Source of the DNA: Sequoia sempervirens
Taxonomy: Eukaryota; Streptophyta; Pinopsida; Cupressales; Cupressaceae
Assembly: GCA_007258455.2 (NCBI GenBank)
Contig: VDFB02193867.1
Coordinates: 533,129,071 to 533,193,070, forward strand
Reading direction: 5' to 3'
DNA length: 64,000 bases
Below the pieces are notes generated by a model, which was given only the letters and a program-made list of their open reading frames with translations, searched no databases and was not told the DNA's origin. Of the stretch, positions 33,384-43,963 are shown piece after piece (positions within the stretch are counted from its first letter, which is position 1; the number at the start of each line of letters is the position of its first letter). Made by a program: the position numbers and the translations under genes.

Positions 33384-34120
33384 ATCACACTGAGTGAGAT
33401 GCTGCAGGAAGCAATCATAGATTCCTGTGCTAGGCCTTGTCATAGACCTCCTCGGTGAAATTGTTGTTCCACCCTAACCTATAGGAACTCTACCTTGTCT
33501 AAGCCCCCCTGGTTCTCCTGCCAACCTCACTATCTTGTCAAGTTTGCAACTACCAAGCCAAATCTTGGTGCTATGACTCCTTTCTTCCTTAGCCTTTTAT
33601 ACATCCAAAAGACTAGTCCTCCCTCAATACATGAATGGATCTTGCAGGGGTGAGGGAATGTCTTCCAAAGCTCCAAAACAACCTCCTAGGGTTCCTGAAA
33701 CTTCACCTAGACTCCATCTTACCAACGCTGGCATGAAGCCTATTCCATAGGTTTGGAGGGCTAGTAGCCTTTAAGCCCCTATTAGGTCTCTAAACAGGGG
33801 TAAATTGCTTTTCCTGCCTAAACCCACCAAAGGACTTAGGTTCTTGACTTAGGTTTTGTGTTTCCCCTATCTACAACTTCAATATTTCTAGTGTTCTAGT
33901 CTTGCTCATGCTGTATGCTGTCCAAACACCAAATTAGTCAAGCAGCCAGGGTTTCAAAACTCCTCAGAACCAGTTTAGGACTGGTGAAAATTTCTACTCC
34001 TAAACAGATTGTTGGGCTCTCCTCCTTATCACCATACATGGCCAGGACCTTCGCCTAAATTCTCCAAAAAGAAATTTTCAAAAATCTTTTCTCCCCTGCA
34101 AGTTATCAACGCTGTCCTGT
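33384..34120 (-). repeat. Inverted LTR fragment (distal half)
   Basis: It is the reverse complement of the distal half of the gypsy LTR (compare 44690-45420), starting about 24 bases inside the LTR end and finishing near GTTATCAACGCTGTCCTGTA. It contains LTR landmarks such as CCTATAGGAACTCTACCTTG and CCCACCAAAGGACTTAGG. Confidence 0.82.
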
Positions 34121-34285
34121 AACTGTTTGCTTGACCTGCTCATGAATCTCCTTCATGGTCTGAGTGAAGTCTTCTGCATGTACACTCCTATTTTCCATAT
34201 ATCCCAAATCTCTAAGCTCACATATGCCTCTTGGGTGCATCCTATACAGCACTTCAAATGGACTTTTCTCTGTAGTTCTATTAAT
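34121..34285 (-). pseudogene. Extra inverted piece of integrase
   Basis: These 165 bp duplicate the integrase segment also found at about 34755-34925 (minus) and 43265-43435 (plus), including the SPFEV...MHP region and MENRSG. It is flanked on both sides by LTR fragments and is joined to the primer-site end at 34285. Confidence 0.8.
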
Positions 34286-34430
34286 ACCAATCTGATAGGG
34301 AGGCTGCAGGAATCAATCACACTAAGTGAGATGTTGCAGGAAGCAATTGCAGATTCCTGCGCTAGGCCTTGTCATAGACCTCCTTGGTGAAATTGTTTTT
34401 CCACCCTAACCTATAGGAACTCTACCTTGT
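34286..34430 (-). repeat. Inverted LTR end with partial primer site
   Basis: It contains the LTR terminus (CCTCCCTATCA on the minus strand, ending at 34293) plus nine bases of primer-site sequence (GATTGGTAT), which then run directly into integrase sequence. The other edge stops at ACAAGGTAGAG. Confidence 0.8.
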
Positions 34431-35203
34431 TGCTGATTGGACATGTTTTTGATGTCCTTGAAGACCTCCTAATTGTCCTAATCTAGATCCTTGACTATCC
34501 CTTTATATTTGATCAAATCAGCAACATTGAAACTAGAGAGATGCCCAAATCTGATGGTAATTCCACCTTATATGCATTCTTGCCATATTTGGCCAACACC
34601 TTGCATGGACCCACTCTTTTCATCTATAAATTGGTTTCCATTCCCTTCTGCAATCTATATTTGTTGAGGTGGACCATAACATAGTCCCCAACTACAAATT
34701 GTACATCCTTCCTTGACAAATCAACATTCTCCTTCAACTTTTGAGTTGTTGCTATAACTATTTGCTTGACCTGCTCATGAATCTCCTTCATGGTTTGAGT
34801 GAAGTCTTCTGCCTATCCACTCCTATTCTCCATAGATCCCAAATCTTTGAGCTCACATATGCCTCTTGGGTGCATCCCATACACCACTTCAAATGGACTT
34901 TTTCCTGTAGTTCTATTGACACTGTCATTATAGGCATATTCAGCTTGGGAAATCACCATATCCCATGTCTGTCCATATTATTTAGTCAAGCACCTCAAAA
35001 GATTACCCCACACTCTGTTAACCACCTCTATTTGACCATCATTCTAAGGATGGTAAGTTGATCCAAAAGACAGATTTGTACCCAATCTACTCCATAGAGT
35101 CTTCCAAAAATGACTCATGAACTTCGCATCTCTGTTAGAAACAATGCTTAAAGGCAAGCAATGGATCCTTACAACCTCCTTGAAGAAAAGATGAGCTATG
35201 TAG
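34431..35203 (-). pseudogene. G2 integrase, distal part
   Basis: The minus-strand reading includes [23 protein letters not shown] then TAG (35046-35044) and DGQIEVVNR, and the C-terminal KDVQFVVGDYVMVHLNKYRL and KVLAKYGKNAYKVELPSDLG. It stops after the equivalent of ATGTCC at 34431, before the chromodomain, where an LTR fragment begins. The proximal half lies at 37972-38340 across the insertion. Confidence 0.85.
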
Positions 35204-35450
35204 TGTTGTCCATGTTTTGCACACATGCCCCGCCGTGGGCAGGGACCCCCTTTTTTTCGCTCCCGACAGGCTGCTTTGCTCCTGTCTTGTTTTACGTGCC
35301 CCATTTTCGAGCCCAAATTGGTCATGTGCCATCAAGCGATCAAATCCCCTACCCAAATTCACATACTTGGGGTATTCAAATATATGGAGAAATAAAGTCC
35401 CCCATCCCCTTTCTGCCTTTTGTCTTGTTTTGGTTGTTTTTGAAATGTCT

Positions 35451-35970
35451 GTGGACTCCTGTCGGTCCAGTTTCCACATTTTTGACTTTGGGGACAACTT
35501 TTTGGTGGATTTGGGATGCGTTTGGGATGTTTCGATGAACTGCCAAGGTTTCGTTAACATTTGGTTAAGTTTCGGTGGTTCCGGAGCTTCGACCCTCTTT
35601 GGCTATTTTGGAAACATCCGCGGACCCCCGTCACTCCCGTTTCCTCAATTTTGACTTTGGGAGCAATCTTTTTTGTATCGGGGATGTGTTTGAAATACGT
35701 AAATGAACTGCCAAGGTTTTGTCAATGTTTGGTTAAGTTTCGATGGTTTCGAACTTTCCCTCCGGAATTCCCTTCCTCCTTGGCTATTTGGAAACATCCG
35801 CGGACCCCCGTCACTCCCGTTTCCTCAATTTTGACTTTGGGGTCACCCTTTTTTTGGATCTGGGATGTGTTTGATGTGCGTAGATGAACTGCCAAGGTTT
35901 CGTCAAAAGTTTGGTTAAGTTTTGGTGGTTTCAGAGCTTTGTCCCCCTTTTGCTATTTGGAACATCCGTT
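35451..35970. repeat. Tandem array, three units of about 170-180 bp
   Basis: CGGACCCCCGTCACTCCCGT begins at 35621 and 35801 (period 180), with an earlier variant at about 35452. Each unit contains TTTTGACTTTGGG, GATGAACTGCCAAGGTTT-like and TTTGGTTAAGTTT segments. Confidence 0.88.
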
Positions 35971-36029
35971 GGCTTAGGGCGGAGGGACCCGACCATTTTG
36001 AACCTAACGCCTTCGCCTCCTCGAGCTTC

Positions 36030-36300
36030 CAAATTTCTCCATGGCCGCTTCTGTGGTTTCGCTTCCATCGCCATTTTTGAACTTCCAACGACCGCCTTTT
36101 CTCACAGAGCCTAGCCCTCCGTGGCATTTCGGGTTCCGCCTGCCATTTTGGAACTTCCAACGCCGCTCCTTCCTCGACTCTCAGAACCCGCCCTCCGTGG
36201 CCGCTTCCTTGTTCCGCTCTCGCCGCAGTTTTGAACTTCCAACGGCCGCCTCCCTTCGTTCTCAGAGTCCGCCCTCCGCGTGGCCGCTTCCGAGGGTCCA
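36030..36300. repeat. GC-rich tandem array, about 80-bp units
   Basis: The core TTTTGAACTTCCAACG occurs about three times (near 36074, 36142 and 36231), with CAGAGCCCGCCCTCCGTGG-like links. It is much more GC-rich than the rest of the window. Confidence 0.75.
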
Positions 36301-36304
36301 TCCT

Positions 36305-36495
36305 CCTTGGCTATTTTGGACATCCTCGAGCCTGCCTCCTTCCTCTATTTTTGGACATCCGAGCCGGCCCCTCCTCCTGGCTGCTTGGACATCCAGGAGC
36401 TTGCCTCCTTCCTGGCTATTTTGAACATCCGAGAGCCTCCCTACTTCCTGGCTATTTTGAACATCCAGGAGCCCACCTTCTTCCTGGCTGTTTTG
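36305..36495. repeat. GC-rich short tandem array, units of about 33-50 bp
   Basis: CCTGGCTATTTTGAACATCC and variants recur about five times, with CAGGAGC or GAGAGCC links. Confidence 0.8.
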
Positions 36496-37117
36496 GCTTC
36501 TGTCTGCTGTCTGCCTTCTAGCTTTCTTCCGCCGTCTTTCCACCCTCTGGCACTCGCACCCTTGAAGCACGCATTAATGTTTATGGTCCAAATGAGCTCC
36601 AAATATGAATATCAAGATATTTTGATGATGCATGGATAGATCTAACAGGGAATTTGTAGGTTTGACTAACATTTTCTTTAACTCATGTATAAATGCACTT
36701 ACGACACTTCGTGTTTGCAGAAGTCAGGAAGCCTTCCATAGGTCTATCGAAGAGGTCCATTGAGGGAGTTGTCCTACCTTTTTCCAGATGATGATAATTT
36801 CTAAGGAGCTTTCTGCCCAGATCAGGGGCCACCAAACCATTGATGCCAAGTGTCGATGAGCTCGTTTGATCCAAGGAAGAACACTGCAAGCACATTAAGC
36901 AAAAGACAACTTTCAGGCAGTTTCGGCTACAGTAAAAGGGCAATCAACTAAATGACGAAATTGCTACAGTGACTGGCACTAGATGACAAAATAGGGAAAA
37001 GACAAGGAATGTATTTTTAATTGTTGAATATTGTGGGGTAGGTGAAACCCTAATGTAATTGAATTTGATCCACTCATTGTAATTGAATCCTAGCCATTCA
37101 TTTGGGCTTTGGAAAAC

Positions 37118-37140
37118 TATAAATAGGGGCTTGCCCCTCA
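37118..37140 (+). promoter_or_regulatory. TATA box and short palindrome of the solo LTR
   Basis: CTATAAATAGGGG is a strong plant TATA context. GGGGCTTGCCCC immediately downstream can form a small hairpin. The position fits a U3/R border. Confidence 0.6.
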
Positions 37141-37971
37141 TTTGTAGTTGTTGGAGAGCTGTTGTAAAAAGCATTTGCAGCAATAGAAGACAACATTGCA
37201 TGATTTTATGGATGTTTTCTTTAATTTTGCTTATCTTGCATGCATGGTTTTTCCTTCCATGTTAGTTTTAGTGTTAGTTTCTTGAATGGGAGTGGTGATG
37301 GTGTTTGCTGTTTTAGTATTTGATGGATTTCCAGCTCATGCTTTTTGTGGTTCATTGATGATGAGTCACTTTGCAAAGCTAGTCTGAGCTCATTACTTCA
37401 TTGCTGCAACTTAGTTCAATTACATGTGCATGATGTGCATGTGCAATTTGAAAATCTACAGTCCTTAGAAGATTGCACTGGTTTTGTGCAATTGTAGGTT
37501 TCTCTTGGCCAAGCAAAACCCAGTTTAGGAAGTCTGTCTACTTTAGTAGCCACCATTGTTACTGTTCATTCATAGCTTAGGATTAGAATAGCTTTTCTTA
37601 ACCCTTCTCCTTTTGCTGTTTCTTTTAATCCTTGGTTAGAGTAGGATCCAAAGCATCACCATGAAGCCAAATCAGATGAACTTGATGAGTTTCAACTTGC
37701 TGTTTTGAGTGGATAGCCACTGTTCATTCACTTTCAGCACTTTGAAACTACATTTTCAAACCCAACTTCCATGCTTTGTAACTCATCCGTAAGCCTTGCG
37801 ATTCTAGCAAATCACATCAAACTACTGAGGTATCTAAGCACTGTCATGACCTGACATCCGAGAGACCTTGGGATAGTGTTCTGCAATCTGATTGTGGAAG
37901 ATTGTATTTCAAGAGAGGTAGTGCACCTACGCACTGCTTGTGTTGAGAAGTGCATAAAAAACACATCAACA

Positions 37972-38985
37972 TGTAGCTTGCATCATGACTAGTTTTGCAA
38001 GGAATGAAGTGACTCATCTTGTTGAATCTGTCCACTACTACATAAACATTGTCAAAACCAGTCTTGCTCTTAGGAAGACCTACCACAAAATCCATGCTCA
38101 CACACTCCCATGGTCTATTAGGAATGGGCAGGGGTTGATACAAACTAGCATTGCTAGCTCCTCCCTTAGCTTTCATGCATACAACACACTATTCCACATG
38201 TTTTATGACATCTCTTGCTAGCTTAGGCCAGTAATAGAACCTTTGAACTAGCTCTAAAGTTTTATTAATACCAAAATGCCCACTAAGACTGCCATTGTGC
38301 TTTTTTTTGAATCAAATTTTCCCTCATTGACCCTCTTGGAACACATAACTGACTACTCTTAAATAACAATCCATTTTGCAGTGTATACTCAGCATATTGA
38401 CTATGAAAATGATTCTCAAAATTAGAGCATACATTGTAGGCTCCTAAGAATTCTTCATCCTCACCATAGAGGTCTTTGAAACTCTCTAATCCAATGCTCT
38501 TCAACAATATCTCTTGCACTATCAGCAACCTTCTACTTAATGCATCTGCAACCTTATTCATTTGTCCTTTCTTATGCTTGATAGTGAATGTAAATGCTTG
38601 GATGTATTCCATCCATTTCAAATGTCTATTACTCAGCTTCTCTTGGGTGTTGATGTAACTGAGTGCCTAGTTATCAGTGAAGACCACAAACTCTTTGGGT
38701 AACAAATAATGCCTCCACTTCATAAGGGACTGCACTATAGCATATAATTATAGATCATAGGTAGAGTAATTTTTCTTGGCTTCATTGAACTTTTCACAAA
38801 AGAAGGCTACAAGTCTACCTTCTTGAATAAGTACTCCTACTGCTACTCCACTTGCATCACACTCAACTGTGAATAACTTGTCAAAACTAGGCAATAATAG
38901 AATAGGTTGTGTTGCCACTGCTTGTTTCAGTTTTTCAAACCCTTTATCAGCCTCTTGAGTCCATTTAAACTTTGTTTTCAAACCA
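37972..38985 (-). pseudogene. G2 integrase N-terminus and RNase H
   Basis: Minus-strand reading: RNase H ([20 protein letters not shown], a TAA at 38751-38749, then FVVFTDN followed by TAG at 38669-38667, KKGQMNKVADALSRR), then the integrase zinc region broken by a T8 run near 38300, and [20 protein letters not shown] with the first catalytic Asp (about 38110). It runs to 37972, where the insertion lies. Confidence 0.85.
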
Positions 38986-40318
38986 CCTTTGATAGTATCT
39001 AGGACTGGTGCACATATGGCACTAAAATTCCTTATGAATTTTCTATAGAATTGAGCTAAACCATGAAAACTTCTTACCTCTGTTGCTGTGGTTCATGTGG
39101 GCCAGTTTAGGATTGCTTACACCTTGCTTGGATCCATCTTCAACGTTCCTTGGGATAATACAAAGCCTAGATACACAAGTTCTTGTTTGAAGAACTCACA
39201 CTTCTCAAGGTTAATTGCCAACTGCTCTTCTTGCAATGTTTTAAGAACCATCTCCACATGTTTCAAATTTTCTTTTGTTGTCTTACTGAAAATTATTATG
39301 TCATCAAGATAGACTACTACAAAGATCCATGTGAAATCGTTAAGCACCTCATTCGTTAGTCTCATGAACGTGCTAGGGGCATATGAGAGGCTAAATGGCA
39401 TCACTTTCCACTCATATAAGCCATCATTTGTCTTAAAAGTTGTCTTCCACTCATCTCCATCCTTAATTCTAATCTGATGGTAGCCACTCTTGAGGTCCAA
39501 CTTAGTGAAATACTATGCTCCTCTAAGGGAATCCATTAAATCTTCAATTCTAGGTATTGGGAACCTATACCTAATGGTGATCCTATTAATTGCTCTAGAA
39601 TCAGTACAAATTCTCCACTTACCTCCTTTCTTAGTTGCCAAGACCACTGGGACTGCACATGGGATGATGCTCTTTTGAATCAGACCTTGGTTCAACAATT
39701 CTTCAATTTGCCTAGGTACCTCTAGGTTCTTCTTAGGAGTAAGTTTGTATGCTACTTTGTTAGGCAATGAGGCTCCAGGTATGAAGTCAATTTGATGACT
39801 TATTGCTCTCTTTGGTGGTAAAGTTGCAAGTGTACCATCACTGACTATGCTCTTGTACTTATCAAGCAACCTTTGGACTGCTTCTGGTAAGACTGTCATT
39901 TCAGCCTTTTCTTCCTCTTTGGATTGCATCATGATCACATATCCTTCATTCCCTTGGTGTAGGTCCTTAAGGAACTCCTTGCCACTGCTCAACATGATGT
40001 TAGGTGTCTTAGAATGCCCTTCATGTTCCTCTGACAGTGACTGCAGCTTGAAGGTTCTTTCATCCTTTCTAAATGAAATGGTATTCTCTTTCCCATCATA
40101 AATGACACTTATGTCATATTGCCATGGTCTACCTAGTAGTAGATGGCATGCATCCATGGGTAATACATCACAAACCAGCTTGTCTTTATAACCTCCATTG
40201 AAAATTCCACTGTTACTTGCTCATTCACCAAAACACTCTGCCCTTTATTTAGCCATGTGACCTTGTAGGGGTTATTATGAGGTACCTTCTCCAATTTTAG
40301 CTTTGTTACTGCCTCCTT
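38986..40318 (-). pseudogene. G2 protease-RT linker and reverse transcriptase
   Basis: From about 40157 the frame reads DACHLLLGRPWQYDISVIYD (the conserved LLGRPW block after protease), then ATKKGGKWRICTDSRAINRI and, after a [23 protein letters not shown]. The catalytic YLDDIIIF is at about 39310. [18 protein letters not shown] and further thumb sequence follow, with stops near 39115 and 39095. This is the most complete RT of the gypsy family in the window. Confidence 0.88.
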
Positions 40319-41539
40319 TTAGATTATGTTATCTATGGAACCTGAGTCTACTATGAATTTGCACACTTTTCCAAGTATCTTGCACCTTACTCTAAAAAGA
40401 GCTCTTCTTTGCTTAGGTTGCTCTTTGACTGGCTGTCTGATCAAAACCCTATTAAACATTTGATTCTCTCCTACCTTAGACTCTATATGACTGATCTTAG
40501 ATGCTTTAGGACTCACAGTGTCCTCTTGTGCATAAGCCACTCTCTTTTCATTGCTAGAAGAAGATGCTTTCTCTGGGCACCTATAAGCAGGATGACCTAG
40601 TTGGTTACAATGATAGCACTTCATGTTTGCAAAGTAAGAATTACTCCTACCTCCATGCTCAGTGATATTAGATTCTCCTTGGTTCCTTTGATCATTACCT
40701 CTACCTTGGTAACCACCATGTTGTCCTCTTTCATCTCTGCCTTTGCCTCTGCCTTTAGAAGACTGGTCTTTCTTTCTTTTGTTCCTTTCCTCATTCTTCA
40801 TATCCAACTGATAACATTGGTGTACTATTTTAGGACTCAGAAGAGCCATCTCTTCTTGGATGTTCCACTTCAACCCATCTAGGTATCTAGCCACCTTTAG
40901 GCTCTCATCCTCTATCACATTAGATCTCAAGCAAAGCTTCTAAAACTCTTCAGTATAGGTGTTGACATCTTTGTCTTTCTACCTTAGACTTTGCCTCTTC
41001 TTGTGCAACTGAATCTCATAGTCATCTAGCATGTAGGATTCCTTTACCTTAGCAACCATTCCTTTCCAAGTTGATATGGGTTGTTTTCCTTCTTTTTCCC
41101 TTTCAGTCTGAACAAACTTCCACCATGTCAAAGCTGATCCTCTCAACCTTGATTTAGCAACCTTCACCTTCTATGCTTCAGTGACTCCATCACACTCAAA
41201 GTGATTCTCCATGCCTTCTATCTAATGCAAGACCAAATCAAGATCCATCTTTCCACTGAATAGTGGTATACCCTCAAGTCTTTTTCCACTCAAGGCTTTC
41301 AATTCCTTCAAGAAAGGCTCCTCCTCCAAAACAGGGTCAGGTGCAGGGACCTTGTCCTCCTTTGCAACCTCTTCTTCCTTTCATACCTTTCCTTCCAACC
41401 TTGCATCGTTCAATGCTTTCTCAAGTTTCTCTATCCTTTCTTTTAACAACTTATTGTCCTCCTCTTGTCCTTCAACCATTTTGGCTAACTATGCATTTGT
41501 CACCATGGTGGGAGTTTCACTTGACTCAACTTCTGACAT
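40319..41539 (-). pseudogene. G2 gag and protease start
   Basis: The ATG at 41539 gives MSEVESSETPTMVTNA and a TAG; a coiled coil (QEEDNKLLKERIEKLEKAL) and the Retrotrans_gag region (RLRGSALTWWKFVQTEREKE) follow, with a TAG at 41173-41171. The zinc knuckle CYHCNQLGHPAYRC is intact at about 40625-40585, after a Lys/Arg/Gly-rich stretch. The protease motif FIVDSGSIDN closes the frame at 40319. Gag would form the particle and bind RNA; the TAG codons break it. Confidence 0.87.
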
Positions 41540-41567
41540 ATAAGATGCTTCCCCAAATCTTTTTCTT

Positions 41568-41579
41568 GCTTTGATACCA
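41568..41579 (-). promoter_or_regulatory. Primer-binding site of G2
   Basis: The minus strand reads TGGTATCAAAGC three bases after the LTR end CCTCCCTATCA, against TGGTATCAGAGC in the G1 segment. It corresponds to an initiator tRNA-Met primer. Confidence 0.75.
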
Positions 41580-41582
41580 ATC

Positions 41583-42812
41583 TGATAGGGAGGCTGCAGC
41601 AATCAATCACACTGAGTGAGATGCTGCAGGAAGAAATCACATATTCCTACACTAGGCCTTGTCGTAGACCTCCTTGGTGAAATTCCTATTCACCCTAACC
41701 TATAGGAACTCTACCTTGTCTAAGTTCCCCTGGTTCTCCTGCCAACCTCACTTTCTTGTCAAGTTTGCAACTACCAAGCCAAATCTTGGTGCTATGACTC
41801 CTTTCTTCCTTAGCCTTTTATGCATCCAAAAGACTAGTCCTCCCTCAATACATGAATGGATCTTGTAGGGTGAGAGAATGTTTTTGAAAGCTCCAAAACA
41901 ACCTCCTAGGGTTTCTAAAACTTCACCTAGACTCCATCTTACCAACACTTGCATGAAGCCTATTCCATAGGTTTGGAGGGCTAGTAGCCTTTGAGCCCCT
42001 ATTAGGTCTTTGAACAGGGGTAAATTTCTTTACTCACCTAAACCCACCAAAGGACTTAGGTTCTTGACTTAGGTTTTGTGTTTCCCTTGTCTACAGCTTC
42101 AATATTTCTAGGGTTCTAGTCTTGCTCAGGCCGTATGTTGTCCAAACACCAAATTGGTCAAGCAGATAGGGTTTCAAAACTGTTCACAACCAGTTTTAGG
42201 ACTGTTGAAAATTTCTCCTCCTAAATGGATTGCTGGGCTCTCCTCCTTATCACCATACATGGCTAGGACCTTTCCCTAAATTCTCCAAATATAATTTTTT
42301 AAAAAGCTTTTCTCCACTACAAGTTATCAATGCTATCTTGTAGCCTCTCCTAGCCAGGCTCTTCACTGTCTCACCTAGGGCAAGGATTTTCTCTTAGCTC
42401 CTACAACCAAAGAAAACCTAACACCTACCATATTTACAAACATGGAGGTAGGGCACATTTCCCAAGAGGTCGTACAATTTGTACGGTGGGAAGGTGCTCT
42501 AAGCCTCCATTTATTCAACACCACCTGATTCAGGCCAGAAAACATAGGAAACTAAAGTATTTACAAATACAAGTTTAAAACAAAATGCAAAAGCAAAAAG
42601 AAAGGTTCACCTAGATTGTAAAAGTCTCACACTACATACTACATATAGAAAGATAGTAGAGTCACGCCATTGAAGATCAGTTTCAACACAAAAAATGCAG
42701 AAAAACTATCTTTCCAATGCTATTTTCTCCAATCTTTAATTAGGACACTCAATAACAATGCTTCTAACCATTCCTCAGGGGTGATACATGCCTTAAATAG
42801 GCTTCCAAAATC
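41583..42812 (-). repeat. 5' LTR of G2, truncated
   Basis: It is the reverse complement of the gypsy LTR from its end (41583) to about 270 bases short of its start. It breaks at CCAAAATCG near 42812, where + strand integrase resumes. Confidence 0.85.
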
Positions 42813-43939
42813 GTTTATATCAACCCCTGCCCATTCCTAATAGACCATGGGAGTGTGTGAGCATGGATTTTGTGGTAGGTCTTCCTAAGACCAAGACTAG
42901 TTTTGACTGTGTTTATGTAGTGGTGGATAGATTCAGCAAGATGAGTCACTTCATTCCTTACAAAACTACTCATGATGCAAGCTACATAGCTCATCTTTTC
43001 TTCGAAGAGGTTGTAAGGATCCATGGATTGCCTCTAAGCATTGTTTCTGACAGAGATGTGAAGTTCATGAGTCATTTTTGGAAGACTCTATGGGGCAAAT
43101 TGGGTACAAATTTGTCTTTTGGATCAGCTTACCATCCTTAGACCAATGGTCAAATAGAGGTGGTTAATAGAGTGTTGGGTAATATTTTGAGGTGCTTTAC
43201 TAAAGAATATGGACAGACATGGGATATGGTGATTTCCCAAGCTGAATATTCCTATAATGACAGTGTCAATAGAACTACAGGGAAAAGTCCATTTGAAGTG
43301 GTGTATGGGATGCACCCAATAGGCATATGTGAGCTCAAATATTTGGGATCTATGGAGAATAGGAGTGGACATGCAGAAGACTTCACTCAAACCATGAAGT
43401 AGATTCATGAGCAGGTCAAGCAAACAGTTACAATAGCAAATCAAAAGTTGGAGAATGTTGATTTGTCAAGGAAGGATGTACAATTTGTAGTTGGGGACTA
43501 TGTTATGGTCCACCTCAACAAATCTAGATTGCAGAAGGAAATGGAAACCAAGTTACAGATGAAAAGAGTGGGTCCATGCAAGGTGTTGGCCAAATATGGC
43601 AAGAATGCATATAAGGTAGAATTACCATCAGATTTGGGCATCTCTCTAGTTTTCAATGTTGTTGATTTGATCAAATATAAAGGGACAGTCAAGGATCTAG
43701 ATCAAGATAGTTAGGAGGTCTTCAAGGACATCAGCAACATGTCCATACCAACTCCAGACAAGCTACAAGCAGAGAAGATCTTGGATTCAAGAGTGAAGAA
43801 GACTACAAGGCACAAGGTGTACATGGAACACCTTGTCAAATGGAAAGATAAACATGAATCTGAAGCTACTTGGGTAGAAGAATCAGATTTTAAGAAGAAA
43901 GGAATTGATATGTCTCTGACCTCTCGTAAATTTCCTTAG
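42813..43939 (+). pseudogene. G1 integrase core and chromodomain
   Basis: The core reads [20 protein letters not shown] (first Asp), [20 protein letters not shown] (second Asp), YHP then TAG (43139-43141) and DGQIEVVNRVLGN (Glu). The C-terminal region includes FVVGDYVMVHLNKSRL and KVLAKYGKNAYKVEL, then stops at 43400 and 43712. A chromodomain-like tail begins at about 43772 (EKILDSRVKKTTRHKVYMEH, LVKWKDKHESEATWVEES), placing the family among the chromoviruses. Chromodomains direct integration toward particular chromatin. Confidence 0.88.
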
Positions 43940-43946
43940 TTGTTTG

Positions 43947-43963
43947 AGCTGAGAGGGGGAGAA
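43947..43963 (+). promoter_or_regulatory. Polypurine tract of G1
   Basis: GAGCTGAGAGGGGGAGAA abuts TGGTGCAAGAGCACC, the LTR start. Confidence 0.85.

Larger units (their letters stand above)
35199..37976. mobile_element. 2.77-kb TG...CA insertion with TGTAG duplication, probably a solo LTR
   Basis: TGTAG occurs at 35199-35203 and 37972-37976. The insert 35204-37971 starts TGTTG and ends CAACA. Removing it restores continuity of the G2 integrase codons (HDASY region). It contains a promoter-like CTATAAATAGGGGCTTGCCC at 37118 and no retroelement coding sequence, which fits a long solo LTR on the + strand with the TATA two thirds of the way along. A GC-rich left half with tandem arrays is unusual for this window. 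No partner LTR is present here. Confidence 0.7.
34431..42812 (-). mobile_element. Gypsy G2: inverted copy of the G1 family, interrupted at 35204-37971
   Basis: Read right to left: LTR (42812-41583, lacking roughly its first 270 bp), primer site, gag, protease, RT, RNase H and integrase, continuing across the TGTAG-flanked insertion to 34431. It has the same domain order and close sequence similarity to G1. It lies inside G1 between two copies of a 51-bp integrase segment, instead of a normal 5-bp duplication. Confidence 0.85.

Noticed and set aside
33384..34120. Autointegration as the source of the inverted LTR pieces
   Set aside because: The joined LTR piece begins about 24 bases inside the LTR rather than at its exact CA end, which simple autointegration would require.
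36041..36639. Overlapping long open frames in the GC-rich part on both strands
   Set aside because: They arise in tandem arrays with few stops because of GC-rich composition, occur in several frames at once and show no domain.
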